This document shows positions 45,060 to 57,038 of a stretch of 64,000 nt of DNA, piece by piece. The translations under genes were made by a program, and so were the position numbers. Location of the stretch: positions 19,297,501 through 19,361,500 of the forward strand of contig OX344749.2 in NCBI GenBank assembly GCA_947034885.2, given 5' to 3'. The stretch is from Thuidium tamariscinum (taxonomy: Eukaryota > Streptophyta > Bryopsida > Hypnales > Thuidiaceae). The notes beneath the pieces are model-generated. The model saw only the letters and a list, made by a program, of their open reading frames with translations. It was not told the DNA's origin and made no database searches. The first letter of the stretch is position 1. The number at the start of each line of letters is the position of its first letter.

Positions 45060-45380
45060 TTATAAGACTATGGGTTCTTAGACTATGGAAACGCATTGGG
45101 AATGCTTAGAATTCTATTATATGAACAATCCAATGTAACTGAAAGATTACCATGTTATATAATATCGATTCATTGTTTTTATAAATTATTTATCAATTTT
45201 TAAGAAAACAAATTTAAAAAATAACAATTTTCAATTCTTTTATATGATCTAAAATTTATGAAATTTTCTTTCCTCAAAATCAAAATTTCATACCGACAAT
45301 AGTTGATTGAGTTCATAGAGAATAGTTTTGGAAAACAACCCTAAAATAATCTCTTAGGACCTTAAAAAAAACATCCAATG
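45060..45380. mobile_element. CATTAG-type TIR element, family C copy 4 (degenerate)
   Basis: Begins CATTATAAGACTATGGGTTC and continues TTAGACTATGGAAACGC, matching CTATGAGTTCTTAAACTGCGAGAACGC of copy 5 in order (compared piecewise). The right end (AAAACATCCAATG) is eroded. Confidence 0.5.
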
Positions 45381-45530
45381 GAAGTTCCATTGCACCAAAG
45401 GATGTGACATTTGGATACCATATGCAAAAGTTAGGAAGGGGCTAAATTTTTTTGGTAAAGATTCTAAAATTGTTTCTTCCATAGGGATTCATATTGATTT
45501 TGGAGATATACACAAACTAATGATGGGGTG
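45381..45530 (-). mobile_element. MITE family J, fragment
   Basis: TTTGGATACCATATGCAAAAG, preceded by GTTCCATTGCACCAAAGGA, matches the middle of the family J elements; neither TIR is kept. Confidence 0.5.
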
Positions 45531-45768
45531 GTTTTGGATTGATGGCACAATTTGAGGTACTGACCTTAGTTTGTTAGAATTGTTTTTGAGTAAGTTTAGC
45601 AACACAAATCAATTAGAAATTTTACATTGCTTTGTAGAAGTTAATTTAATTAGTGCAAGGGTTTGAATAGTGTGAGATGGCTTGAGAGATGGCTAGATGG
45701 CCTTGTACAATTTGAATGAAGTATAGATGAATGTAGTCTACATAAAATAGTGAAATTAGTAGGTTGCA

Positions 45769-46652
45769 TTAATCCCTAAAGGACCAAAGTGTATTTCTTG
45801 GTAATATAGCAATTTTGGGCAAATTCCTATGAATGGAATTTTGTTTTTTTTCTTTGAAATTTTCACACAACATTTTTCCAAGGTGTAGCTTTAAGGGCCA
45901 AAAAATTTCATAACTTTTGACTATATGGTTCAAAATTTATTGTATGATATGTAGTTTTCATTGCTTGGCAGGTAGGCTGCGCAGAAAAAAACTTCTTCAA
46001 AAATTATTATTTTGATCAATGTTGTCAAAAGTTATGAGGATTTTTTAGTTTGGGTAGTTTGTGGCTAGTTATAGAATCTCTACACTACAAAAATTTTGGA
46101 ATTCTTTATTTAATTCAATTTTTAATATTTTTGAAAAAAAAATAAAAAAATTGGGTGTAGATTGTTTAAAACAACATTACAACCATTGGAATTTTCTTAA
46201 AATTTTAAATCTACAAATAAATTGTTAATAATTTAGTATTTTGAATCATTCTTTACTTCTTTCTACTTACTATTTTTTTCCTACATGTTGTACAATTCTA
46301 AATGATTTGAAAATTTTCAAGAATGTAGCCAATTTGACTTGAAGAATGAATCCAAAGAGTTACAATCATTTTGGACATTTTTTCATACAAATGTGGCCTT
46401 CTAAAGTGTAGCTACACAAATTTTCACAATGATAAAGAATTGATTTTTGTCTCTTCAAACACTAATATCTTGCAATCTATATGGTGGAAATTTCTTAAAT
46501 TTTTTCCACATTTTTAAAACCAGTGTACTAAAAGATCCTATAGTTACATTTGTCCAAAAATGTTTTTTTCTCAAAATTAGGTAGTTGTCCTAGAAATGAC
46601 AGTTTTGGAGCGATTTTGGTAAAAACATAATAAAAAACCTTTAGTGGTTAAG
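45769..46652 (+). mobile_element. TTAA-type element, family D copy 3 (884 bp)
   Basis: Begins TTAATCCCTAAAGGACCAAA and ends AACCTTTAGTGGTTAA. Inside in order: GCAATTTTGGGCA, CATAACTTTTGACTATATGG, TTTGGTAAAAACATAAT. Full length, orientation as copy 1. Non-coding. Confidence 0.8.
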
Positions 46653-47689
46653 AATTAGTTTGCATTAAGAATTAGGTTGCCTTAAATTAAGAAAGTTAGT
46701 TTACAAGCCATCAAAGCCAACAAATATTTCTAAAAATATTTTCATTTTGTTAACCTAGAAGCTCATGAGTCCCAATTATAACAATACCTGATTCAAAAGT
46801 AGTGCACTATTGTTCAATAGTTGAAAATATTAGTGGGGGGTGACCTAATTTCACTATTTTGTGTAGATAGTCTAAAAAGATTTGGATGGGATATGGAATA
46901 AACTTGGATGGAAGAAAATATAAATAATGAAAATGGATGAAGATAAAAATAACCATAATTAGGAAGAAGGAATAATTTACCTCTTCTAAAATGTTCTCAT
47001 GCAAAGTTGAAATTAGATAACTATGGCTTAGAAACAAGAGATATTTACTAGTAAGGTTCATTTTATAAAACCATCTCTAAATGACAATAGGATCACTTAT
47101 AAATGAAACACACACATGCCAGAAAGAATACAATGAACATCCAAACAATGAAGTCACACAATGTTTTCTTTTTCTTTTTCCAAATGACTTCTCCCAATGC
47201 CTTTCTTTGAGTTCTTTTTGTTAACCAATGGAGGATTTGGAGAATTTTTTGAAGCCACCAATGGGATTTTCAAGGGGGTTTATTAATCTTGTAGGGACAT
47301 ACTAATCATCAAGGAAATCATCTTTCTTGGTACAATACAAATCATCTACTTAAAAGAAACCAAAAATACTTATTATTGAAGGCCAAATTGTTGTGCAAGA
47401 CCTCCCTTTTTTGCACCAAATTCCAAGGACAAACAATTACACTTCTATCTTATTTGGAAGGATTCTTTGTCATCCATGAGCCACTTAGTGTCTGCAATGA
47501 CATTATAGGATTAAGATGAGTTTAGTAACATATTGACTCATTCTAAACTTCAAACTTTGAAAATTCATAGAATATTTTCAAAGTGTTGAAAAATTACAAA
47601 ACAACTTGGATTCGATTTATCTCAGGCTCCCTTATACTTTCACTCCAAAAATTTCAATACAAAACTAGAAATCATACATGTCAAATAGG
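46653..47689. other. AT-rich spacer without recognisable gene
   Basis: Frames of up to 84 codons are composition-driven. No element end recognised. Confidence 0.4.
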
Positions 47690-48466
47690 AATTCAATCCG
47701 ACCAGATTTGTAAGACCAGATTAGAACGTGGCATTCTTGGCTCCTCGTCCCTTTTCCCGGCCAGTTGAGCTTCCCAGTCAGTGACTTCATCACGTCAGAC
47801 ATCTCTCGTCACCCTCCCTCCCTGCGAGTTTCCGGTAAACCCCAACTGAACAAAGCCATGACGGAACCCCACAACTGACCCAGCGCGGTGACTTTCGATT
47901 CCTTTCTTTCCCATCGATCAGTGCCAAAACTCCCCAAATAATTGCGCCTGGGGATGCTCCCGACATTTCTCCCAATTAGCAGCGACCGAGGCAAATGATT
48001 GATTGCTCCGATCCTCCGCTGCGCTCGGGTCAAAACGGAGCCTCCGCTCGATCAGTTCAAACCCAAAGTTAGGGCTAGCCGATCCCCCTCCAGTTGATTC
48101 CGTATGGAGATTGGAGAACATTGGAAAGGGCTTCCCCGAAAGCCATGAAAGGATGAAACCACAAGCTAAGGTTAGACAGCCCGCCAGGGCGCGCGCGTTC
48201 TTGGTTTGCTCGTTCGTTCGTTTGTTTGTAGATTAGGAGTGAATGTGCGGACATACTGGAGCCCAACAATTGTGGAGCGCATGCAGTGGGGCGATCCTCC
48301 CGTAACTTCAGTTCGAACTACTTCGTGGGTTTTGCCTTTCCGGCCTGCAATTCAATCAGTGCGCTAGCTAGCTGCAAATTCTTGTGGGGCCAATTGGGTT
48401 CCAAGGCCTCTCTGCAGTAGTAATGTACTGTACAGTAAGTTCCAGTTGTAGTGTACCCGGCCTGCG

Positions 48467-48487
48467 TGCCTGCCTGCCTGCCTGCCG
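48467..48487. repeat. (CTGC)n microsatellite
   Basis: About five CTGC units. Confidence 0.85.
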
Positions 48488-48711
48488 CGCCTGCCCGCAC
48501 TGCACTGCACTGCGCGCACTCCAATCATTCAGTCCGTCCCTTGCCAATGTTGGCTTCTGCACTCCCTCTGCTAAAGGAAGGGTGGCGCATGCTTTCGCTC
48601 ATCAATTAGTCTCGACAGGGAGGAGCTTTGGGCCACAAAACTAATGACATTATTGACATGATCGCCACCACATTCTCCTCCGATCCTCCGGACGGACGGG
48701 CTTACTGGGGA

Positions 48712-48735
48712 GTGGGTGGGTGGGTGGGTGGGTGG
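48712..48735. repeat. (GGGT)n microsatellite
   Basis: Six GGGT units on the plus strand; four or more G3 runs in a row could form a G-quadruplex. Confidence 0.9.
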
Positions 48736-50000
48736 CAAGCAGTTCAGTTCCCAAATCAGGTGGACGGATTCGCGCCACCACAGATTATCGATCGAGAGGA
48801 ATTTCCGTGCCGGCTGGGTCGATCTGACTTGGAAATCAGACTTTCAATTCCGAGGCTTACAGAGTCGGAGTTGGCTTCACTGAGGTTCACGATGCCTTCA
48901 TTCATTTCTCCGTGAGGAGGAGGGAGACACTACAGTTTAGTATTACGAGGAGCTTTACCTTGTTGTCAAACTCAAAGCAACCCCAATGTTCATGTTCGCT
49001 GTAAAAAGACAATTTCTCGGAAGTCAAAAACTCACCCACCCTTCTTTTCACGAGCCTAGCCTGAAATTTTTTGCCAGTCATCAGTTTTGATTGATTGTCC
49101 TCTTGGAACTATTGCACACTTGGATGTAGAATTCCATGTTTCTTTTTATCTAATAATTATGCAAAAGCTTTGACGGATTCTAGGTGCATGGAAGGCTACC
49201 CCTAACTTCTGAAAACATGTACAAACACATGGGACCCGAGATGAGCAAACTCTTCGTCCAACGCCAAAAGAGGATGGAATTCCTTCTCTCTGGTGCATTT
49301 TCCGTCACGTTCTGGGCTGTGGAAGTTGAACTGTGCAAGTGCAGTTTCGGATACATGGTGTCACATCCATATTTGTAATAAAAGGCAGCTCCTAAAACTT
49401 TGGGGCCTATTTCAAAAAGAGATCTTCATTCGTTGCAACTCGAAAGCAAAAAGGACTTGCTCTGCGCCAAATCATTGCCTCTTACATAATTTACCTTTTG
49501 AGATACAAGGAGTGCGTTCACTTCCCGAAAGTGTCGTCTCCTACTTTTCACATTTACGCCGTTGAAGTGGGCCTCCGAAATTTCAGGAAGAGTGTTTGAG
49601 TGTTACTTTGGACACTTGGCTTTTCGAGGAAGAAGGCTTTTCACCAGAGGAATACGGAGAAAAAAGAAGACTGTTTTTATCGTTCACGGATAAGAATAAT
49701 GTTGCAACAGGTCTCTGGCTAATCGAAAACGTGCAAATGTAGCCATTCGGGCAAGAGGTAAAAGTTAGTTATTTAACCAGGATTCCTTATCCCACTCAAT
49801 CTACAATAATTCGTTGACTACTCATATTAAAGAGAAAGTGGCCACGCTCACTTATTTCACTTTCCCTGTAGGGGCACATTGTATGGCTAAATGGACAAAA
49901 TAATCACTGCAGTTGTCACCATAATCACCGGAAGTGTTCAGGAGACCCTGGTTCAGGTGACCAGAAAGATGCCCACAATGCAAACAAGCATAGCTTCACA

Positions 50001-52221
50001 ACAGAATATCACGACTTCGTCTTTCAGATTCCATGAACATATTGGGTAACGCTCTCACTGATTACAAACCCCATTTTATCAGGAACTAACTTACTACTGA
50101 GGGAAGTTCTAGTTCTAAGCCAAAAGAACAGCACTAAGAAGGTGGTGAGCAAGACACAAAGGTACCTCCTCATCATTGACTTCCAGTGGGTCCCGGCTAG
50201 CCCTACTGATAGAAGCAGAATTGGACTCTTAACGTAACAGAATGATGCTGTTCCATCTAACCCGCATGAGAGCCACCACCACAGCTATACGGGTACCAAA
50301 ACACATGCAATCTTGACAGAGCAAACACGGATAGATAGAGGAAGTTGGCAGGAACTCCTTTTCAACACAACCAGTAGTGGGTTGGAATTATTATTACTGA
50401 AGGTTTATGACATTTGATACCCTCAGTTACAAATGCCAGTGAAGAAGAAACTGGCAATCAAGAACCTCAAAAGGGAAAAAAAGTCACGGTGGGATAGATA
50501 CCTGAGAGTCTCTAAATATTTACTAAATCGACAGTTATACAATTATTGCCTCTAGAGAATAAAAGGGAGGCAGAAGCAAACAATAGAGTCCACTATCATA
50601 CCAGGATGATGAGTGGGTAGGAATGCAGCAACCAGCCGGCGGTATCGTCAATCTCCCAAACTTGTTCCACAATGATTGCATAGGATGTTGGGAGCTGGCT
50701 CTTCTGTACTTTCGATTTAATTGACTCAGTGCTCGAACTCAGGGTGTGCTCAGAGGATAAAACAAAATAACCGTTTCTTCCCTGTAGGTGGAAAAGCCTA
50801 CTTCAATCAGCAATTGCTCATCAGTTCGAGAGAAAAGGGTTACTGAAACTTCACTCATTGGCAGTGAGCTCCGAACAGAATAAGAGAGATGGTACATCAA
50901 GAGTAGCAACAGCCGACCAGCCAAATCAACTGGGTATGCCAGCTACCCTGTTGATAGTGTCGTAGTAAGCTGTTGATATAATCAAGGGATTGCCTGATCC
51001 TGTATCATACTATGGCAGACATTGCAAATACTCTCGTCCGCCATGTATTGATAGCACAGACCCTCCAGGACTCCTGGCAGAATATTCTATAATTCCGTAT
51101 CAAGTCTTACATCTAGATGAAATCCCTGCATACTTTTAAGTGAAGTCCCGGATAGACAGTTCACATTAAGAACCTGAAGGAGTAGAAACTAGAAAGTGAT
51201 CAATAGGCAGCTGACCATCTCACTATACGTACCTCCGAGTAAAGTCTTGTGACACTGCACGGACATAGCAAGCCTACATTTCATAACGCTCGAGAACGTG
51301 ATAAATGATCTCTTTGTGCAGTACTACTTTGTAGGCTCTCTGAGCCATACTCGGGGTAATAATATCAAACATTGCCCGTGAGGACTATTGATTTGAAGCG
51401 TTCGGGCATCCTCTTTCCCCGTTCTGACCAAATCCTATAAAACAGAAACAGAAGATGAGTTTTGTTCACTCAATATCAGGGAAGTCACCACTCTAAAAAA
51501 CTGTACAAATCCTTCGCAATCCTTTCAATCAAGCCAGTGAATCCCACCAGTAAGCTACTCAACTCCATCAAAAGACGAACTAAAACATGCTAAGTAGACG
51601 ACAAATACAGTAATGAGGCGGAAAACAATGTTAAGTTTCATACTTAAGGCAATATGTACTAACTTATAAATTCATGTATTCATTAAATTCGAACGACACG
51701 ATAGCATATCTTCTTTTTTATGCGTGACATCATTTTCAGTAAAATTGAGAGCATGAAGAATATCAACATGTGAAACCTAGAGTACGACACACTGACGACC
51801 AATATCAGTGTGATATTTCATGTACCAATGCTACGGGGAACCGATTGTGTACGGAACAATATAAGAAAAATATCACATCATCAACCACAAAAAAAATTCA
51901 GTGACTCAAGGTGATGAAGCTTCTCACCTTATGATTTGGCAGTTCAAATAACGGTTTCTGGCACGAAATTCTAGTGGCTACCCACCGGCAGTATGATAAA
52001 GTGACGTCGCTCAAATGCAGCAACTTACGAAGAGTTCATCCATACCAACCAATTTTGCAAAATGAATAATGGTAAGAATCTCTGAATACTGCTTCAAGGA
52101 GATGCCACTTCCATTGGTGAAGCAAATGGACGTTCAGTGATGAGGAACAAGTGTTGTGGAGGCCACAAGCAGTCATTCAGCAACTGCATCCAGCTCGTTA
52201 TCAAAATATTAAAATTGAGCC
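50001..52221 (-). other. Downstream flank of the PPR-SMR gene
   Basis: Non-repetitive DNA of intermediate composition, starting right after the TGA of the PPR-SMR gene. It may hold its 3' UTR, possibly with 3' UTR introns, but no poly(A) signal or splice pair could be fixed. No ORF above about 61 codons and no domain. Confidence 0.35.
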
Positions 52222-55200
52222 TCAATGTGAATTTCGTGCTGCTGTATCCCAAAGGATGAGACGGGAAGGTGTTTCAGGTCTTAGGAGCCACCGCAGAAGT
52301 GCCTCCCCATTTGCTGTCCACCTTCCAGCATCACTTGATGTTCGAAGTGGTGCCTCAAGTTTGATCATTTCCTTTTCAATACTTGCTTTCACCTGCGACC
52401 TACCCTCTTCCTTGCTTAATTTACCCCATCCACTAACCACTGTTACGAATCTTGGAAAGGCCTTCTGTTCTTCAATCGCATCAACAGACTCATGGAGAGG
52501 CAACTCTTGGTCTTGAAACTGAGGCAAAAATGACACTTTCACTTCGACCTTTGTCACCAATTCCCCTTCAAGGTCACCGTACTCAACATCACCAAGCTGT
52601 CGAGCAGCTCCGAGGAGGTGAGCTAGCCACTGATACAAAGCTACTGTAGCACCACCAGATGAAAGACGACGCACGTCGAGCTTCCATTCGTTAGCTGTCA
52701 CCACGCAGAGATCATCGTGAATGTTGCTGTTATCACATACCCAGCCTAAAACTATCGCAGCTCGGCGATACCAACCCAATGCCCAAAGTGCGTCCAAAAG
52801 AGAGGAGCTTAACGCAGTCCACGTTTTGACATCCCCTTGTGCAATAGAACTAAAACATCTGCCAAAGAGATCCGTCACCTGCAAGCATGAAATTGATCAG
52901 ATTTGACAGAGCGATAGTTTGCAATAGAACTTGCAGGATGAAACTGATCTAAACAAAATCATGCAATCAATTAAACAGCACTTTCCCAGCGAATAAACGT
53001 TTACCTCTTGATCAGTCTTCGCACTATCAGTCAGCAAGGAATGAGAGCATTGTACGAGCTCTGAATCAAAGCCTTTCAGAGATTGAAGCAGACTCGAAAC
53101 TTCAAAATTGTTGGAGCATTTCGAACTTAGAGCTACAAGTATGACGGTACATGTTACAGAATTTGGCAAACTTGCTGCTGCTCTCATATCGTCCAAAACT
53201 CTGATCATTCCCGCAATGTTCTTTGCCTTCGAGCAATTATCCAGAGCCTCAGTATAGGTCTGTACACTACAAACAGTATTAAACTGTTTTGCCTGATCAT
53301 AAATAGATAAAGCCTGCAATACAGCAGATAACCCGACTGATCAGTACAAAGCAACACTCAAAAAAAGAACATATTTATTAAGACTTCTCATCCCATCAAA
53401 ATGTATCATTGTACTCACACGCTCTATCTTTTAACGATCAACCACATATTCGCAAACTCCAGCAGTGAACCTTGTAAAATACTAGAACAAAGAAAAAAAA
53501 GGTATGCAAATTCTTAAAGTAACGTGTGCTACATAGTCCAACTCAATTAGGCTTGATCTTCAAAAGAGTGAGACAACAGAAAAAAATAGTTTGCATTGAA
53601 GTACTCACGTCTTTAAAAGCTCCAGTCGCCTTGAAGCTGGACATAAGGACTGTAAAGGACACGCCAGTGGGCTGTAGCCCAGCTTGTACCATCTCGAGGA
53701 AAACACTTTGTGCACGACCATGTTCTCCCCGCTCAGTATACACATTAATTAAAGCATTATACGTCATGACATTTGGTTTCACACCATACTCCTTCATGGC
53801 TTCAAATATTGTCTGCGCCTCCTCAACGTGCCCACCTCCCCTACAAGCATTTATAAGTGATGTAAAAGTCTTTACATTTGGTTCGCACTTCTCTGCCGCC
53901 ATTTCACCAAATACTTGCATAGCAGATCGAAAATCTCCTGCAAAATTTGACACAACCATGAACATACGATACAATTGCTCAAACATATCATACTGAACAG
54001 CAACCATCCCCAGATGACCAACAGCATTGATTGGTCCAACTGGTTGAGAAGCGCTATTATAGTTGTGCTAATTCTCATGCGCAGCAGGACGAGACAACCA
54101 GCATATAACAGTTACCCCAAACACATGCCACTTGATCTCTAATGGAAAAGGATTCACGGTTCGAGAATGATCAAATCGATTAAACATTCTGTGAAAATAA
54201 CAGAATCCATATGGGACCAAAGTTTATATCACCAGAATCCGTTAAGAGCATCGCACGTGCTGGCCCAAAATGAATAAAATTGGGCTACAACGAGAATCCA
54301 TATACTATTATTTAACCCATGAAGCCGAATTTGAGCCGAATTTGAGCTTCTTGGTCCTTCCGGGGTGAAACAAACAAACTGTTGATATAATGAATATAAT
54401 CTCAAATACTATACTTAGTAATTAGTCCACAGGTGTCACATGAAATTCAACCACAACCTACAGTATTAGACAATGTAAGGTAAGGAAAACCCTAATCGAC
54501 ACTGACCCAAAGTCGTCACCCTAAAATCTAAGACAATGATTACATACTGATTAAAAGGATGTAGACCACCTAAACATCTGTTATACATATGTTCAAGTGA
54601 TGCAGACCACCTAAGCATCTGACGTTATTAGGTCATCTACCAATAAAACTTTGAGAATTGTAGCATTCGCTTATATGCATTCTTTGGCGCATTCACCCGC
54701 TAACGATAACATATAAAAAAATTGACCAGTCCACTAAGGGAACTAACTTACCTCTCTCTAATCCCAACAATTCACATTGCTTATCAGAAGTTGAAAAACC
54801 CTAAAATGCGAAAACAAGACACGTTAGGCCAAAAACCACGTACCCGCTTGCGCATAGACGGTAATGAGAGATGTATACGTTACAACTGTGGGTTTCACCC
54901 CGCGCTTCTTCATAGCGCCGAAAATTCGCTGCGCTTCCTTCACCCGCTCTCCCGAAGCACAAGCTGCCAAAAGAATGTCATAGGAAACCACATCTGGCTG
55001 TATCCCCAGCAGACACATCTCCTTGAATACCGAAAGCACTTTCGCCAGGCCCGTCTCGGCCTTGACATACATGTTCATAATCGTGTTATAAGTGTACAAA
55101 TCCGGCCTACACTTCTTCTCTTTCATGGACTGAAAAAGCTCTACAGCTGCATCCACCTGCCCTGCTTGACTCCGAGCGTGCAAAAGTGAATTATACAACA

Positions 55201-55756
55201 CCGTGTCTTTCTGAACCGATTCATTCATGTCCGTGAAGATCTTCTCCGCCAAATCCAAGCAACCTGAATTCCCCAGCGTGTCAATCACGGTCGTATACAA
55301 ATGCGGGTCCAGTCGACACCACCCTTGGAGCTCCATCCACTGAAAAACTTCCAGCGCCGCATTGGCGTGGCCTTGTCTTCCAAGTTCCTGCAAAACGGCG
55401 TTTACCGTTCTCGCCACTTGTTCGTAGCGAACATAGCGAACATCGGAATTCGGCTTCGATCCCAGCTTCTTCACCCAACAGCTGAGGACGTGTTTTACAG
55501 AGAGATCGTCACTGGGATCCAAAACCTGACGAACGAGTCGCGCCTTCTCGTCGTTCTCCCGAGGATGCGGATTCTCGCGAGTGAGCCAATACGGCCGGTG
55601 CGAAGAATTCACTGGAAGGGGAGAGGTTTCCTGGGAATTGAGAGGGCTGGAGTGCGCGAATCGGCGGAGACACCAGAAGCGGACCGCCGTGCGCCAGCAG
55701 TGGAACACAGACACGCAGGGGCAGGCGTGATGCACTGAGAGGCGCCATGGCCCCAT
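52222..55756 (-). CDS. P-type PPR protein with C-terminal SMR domain, 735 aa, four exons
   Basis: Probable organelle RNA-binding factor. Exons (minus strand): 55756-54844, 53937-53609, 53313-53005, 52878-52222. All introns are GT-AG (GTACGT..TTTTGCAG, GTGAGT..TATTGCAG, GTAAAC..GCTTGCAG), and the phases (1, 0, 0) join PPR motifs without a break. The N-terminus (MGPWRLSVHHACPCVSVF..., Arg- and Ser-rich, few acids) looks like a transit peptide. About eleven 35-residue PPR motifs run from about 116 to 500, e.g. VVTYTSLITVYAQAG at 291. The SMR domain is about 582-716: LDVR at 584-587 replaces the usual LDxH, SGWGK at 666-670 is the TGxG-type motif, and GRWTANGEALLRWL follows at 702-715. Length is near that of Arabidopsis SVR7 and SOT1, but I cannot fix the orthologue. 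Start chosen as the first ATG of the frame; it has a G at +4. Exon frames on the other strand are shadows. Confidence 0.93.
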
Positions 55757-56009
55757 GAGAAAACGCTACACTATGCGAGCATCGTCGGGCTCCAGAAGCA
55801 AACCCTAAAAGTCTACAAACCTAAAAAACTGAAAACCATGTAATTTACAAGGGACTGCATAAATTGAAACACTTCTATTTGGATTGAAGAGACTTCACTT
55901 GGATTGAACGGAAGAAGGTGATGACGACGAGAGCGGTTGGCGAGGCGTCGGCCACACGCAGCATCTCGGCCCTCTGCCACCGTTGCCAACTGAATTTTCC
56001 CTTCTAGAC
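55757..56009 (-). promoter_or_regulatory. Promoter/leader region of the PPR-SMR gene
   Basis: Unique sequence of about 250 bases between the PPR-SMR ATG and a family-A-like MITE. No clear TATA box was found on the minus strand close to the start, as is common for genes of this type. The 73-codon frame on the minus strand at 55895-56116 is not a separate gene in my view. Confidence 0.4.
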
Positions 56010-56220
56010 CCCTTTTTTCTGGGCAGGGAGACCTGACCCAAGTAAAACAAAAAGTCCCCTATTTTGTCCTTAATTAATTTATCTTGTACACTCCTCCTAG
56101 CTAATTTGGGGCTCATGATTGCAAGTATGAATTCTGAATTTGAAAAAAAAATTATTTATAAATAATAAAAAATTTAGGGTTTTTCCAAGTGACCAAGTGA
56201 GGGGATTGGTTCACCCCGAA
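56010..56220 (+). mobile_element. MITE related to family A (A4), upstream of PPR-SMR gene
   Basis: ATTGCAAGTATGAATTCTGAA and CCTATTTTGTCCTTA match A2 (reverse complement) and the shared core of A1/A3. The end near 56200 (AAGTGAGGGGATTGGTTCAC) resembles the A2 end; the other end is unclear. It lies about 250 bases upstream of the PPR-SMR start codon. Confidence 0.55.
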
Positions 56221-56306
56221 CTTCTTTCTTCTCTGTTTCAATATAATTTTCTTGTTTTTTACCCTCGAAAAGTCTACTTTTGGCCTATCTTTGCCAATCT
56301 TTTTTG

Positions 56307-56438
56307 TTAACCCTTGAAGGATATGGCCCCCTATGATCAAGGTGGCCATCTAAATAATAGGTGCATTCTTTGTTTCTATATCAAACAATGAAGTCATCCA
56401 TCAGACACTTTTGGTCTTCAACATCCTTCAAGGGTTAA
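56307..56438. mobile_element. TTAA-type MITE, family F (132 bp)
   Basis: Ends TTAACCCTTGAAGGAT and ATCCTTCAAGGGTTAA are perfect 16-bp inverted repeats including TTAA. A half-match (TTTAACCCTTGAACATG) occurs at 21823. Third sequence family here with TTAA next to CCC. Confidence 0.8.
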
Positions 56439-56744
56439 CTTTGAAAAGATGAGATTTATAACCAACATTCTTGAAAGTCATTCATAGAACATTTTTTGGC
56501 CTATGGAACATTTCAAGATTGATTTTCAAAGATTGTAGCCCTATCACTAAGGTATTCAACCAGAAATTATCAAATTTATGGATAAATACGTAGGTACATT
56601 GTTTGTTTCTATGGATTTCTCTTGAAAATTATTCATAGGCAATTTAGTGTTGAAGGTCTATGAGCCTTGTAGTTGTTACCGAGGCCTAAATTTTTATTTT
56701 TTTGCATTTTACTTATTTTTATAAGTATTTATAGTCAACAAGAC
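56439..56744. other. AT-rich spacer
   Basis: Nothing recognised. Confidence 0.4.
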
Positions 56745-57038
56745 CATTAGAAGAGATTTGAGGCCTCTAGAAGACTATGAGTTCTTAAACTGCGAGAACG
56801 CCAAAATTGTTGCAGGAATGTATATCTAACGTGGTTGAGAGAGTGCTACATCATCGAATTTTTCGAAAAAAATATTTAAAAATTTGGACTTTTTTTCTCA
56901 TTGGAAGACCCTAATTTTTTTAATTTTTTAAATTTTTTTAATTTAGTAATTGTTGGCTAACAATAGCCAGCAACTTTGGGAACAATATTGAGAACAAGCC
57001 TAGAATAGGCTTATTTTGCCCTCAAATCCCTTCTAATG
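56745..57038. mobile_element. CATTAG-type TIR element, family C copy 5 (294 bp)
   Basis: Ends CATTAGAAGAGATTTGAGG and CCTCAAATCCCTTCTAATG are imperfect inverted repeats. The inside has AAACTGCGAGAACGCC, AATAGCCAGCAACTTTGGG and GAACAAGCCTAGAATAGG, matching copies 1-4 in order. Non-coding. Confidence 0.85.

Larger units (their letters stand above)
47690..50000. other. GC-rich island without clear gene
   Basis: Composition jumps at about 47690, as at the TCP gene, with no listed repeat families. Frames of 60-95 codons overlap on both strands and none shows a domain; several begin with GTG. Includes (CTGC)n at 48467-48487, (GGGT)n at 48712-48735 and the palindrome at 48426. It resembles a promoter/UTR or first-exon region whose gene I cannot define; a non-coding RNA or a gene relic is possible. 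Confidence 0.35.

Noticed and set aside
53872-54007. Continuation of PPR exon 2 upstream to 54007
   Set aside because: The TTTTGCAG acceptor at 53938 joins the PPR repeat perfectly to exon 1; the extra frame residues are intron.
54722-55738. Plus-strand frames opposite the PPR gene (155 and 145 codons)
   Set aside because: Antisense shadows of PPR exon 1, which carries regular 35-residue motifs on the minus strand.
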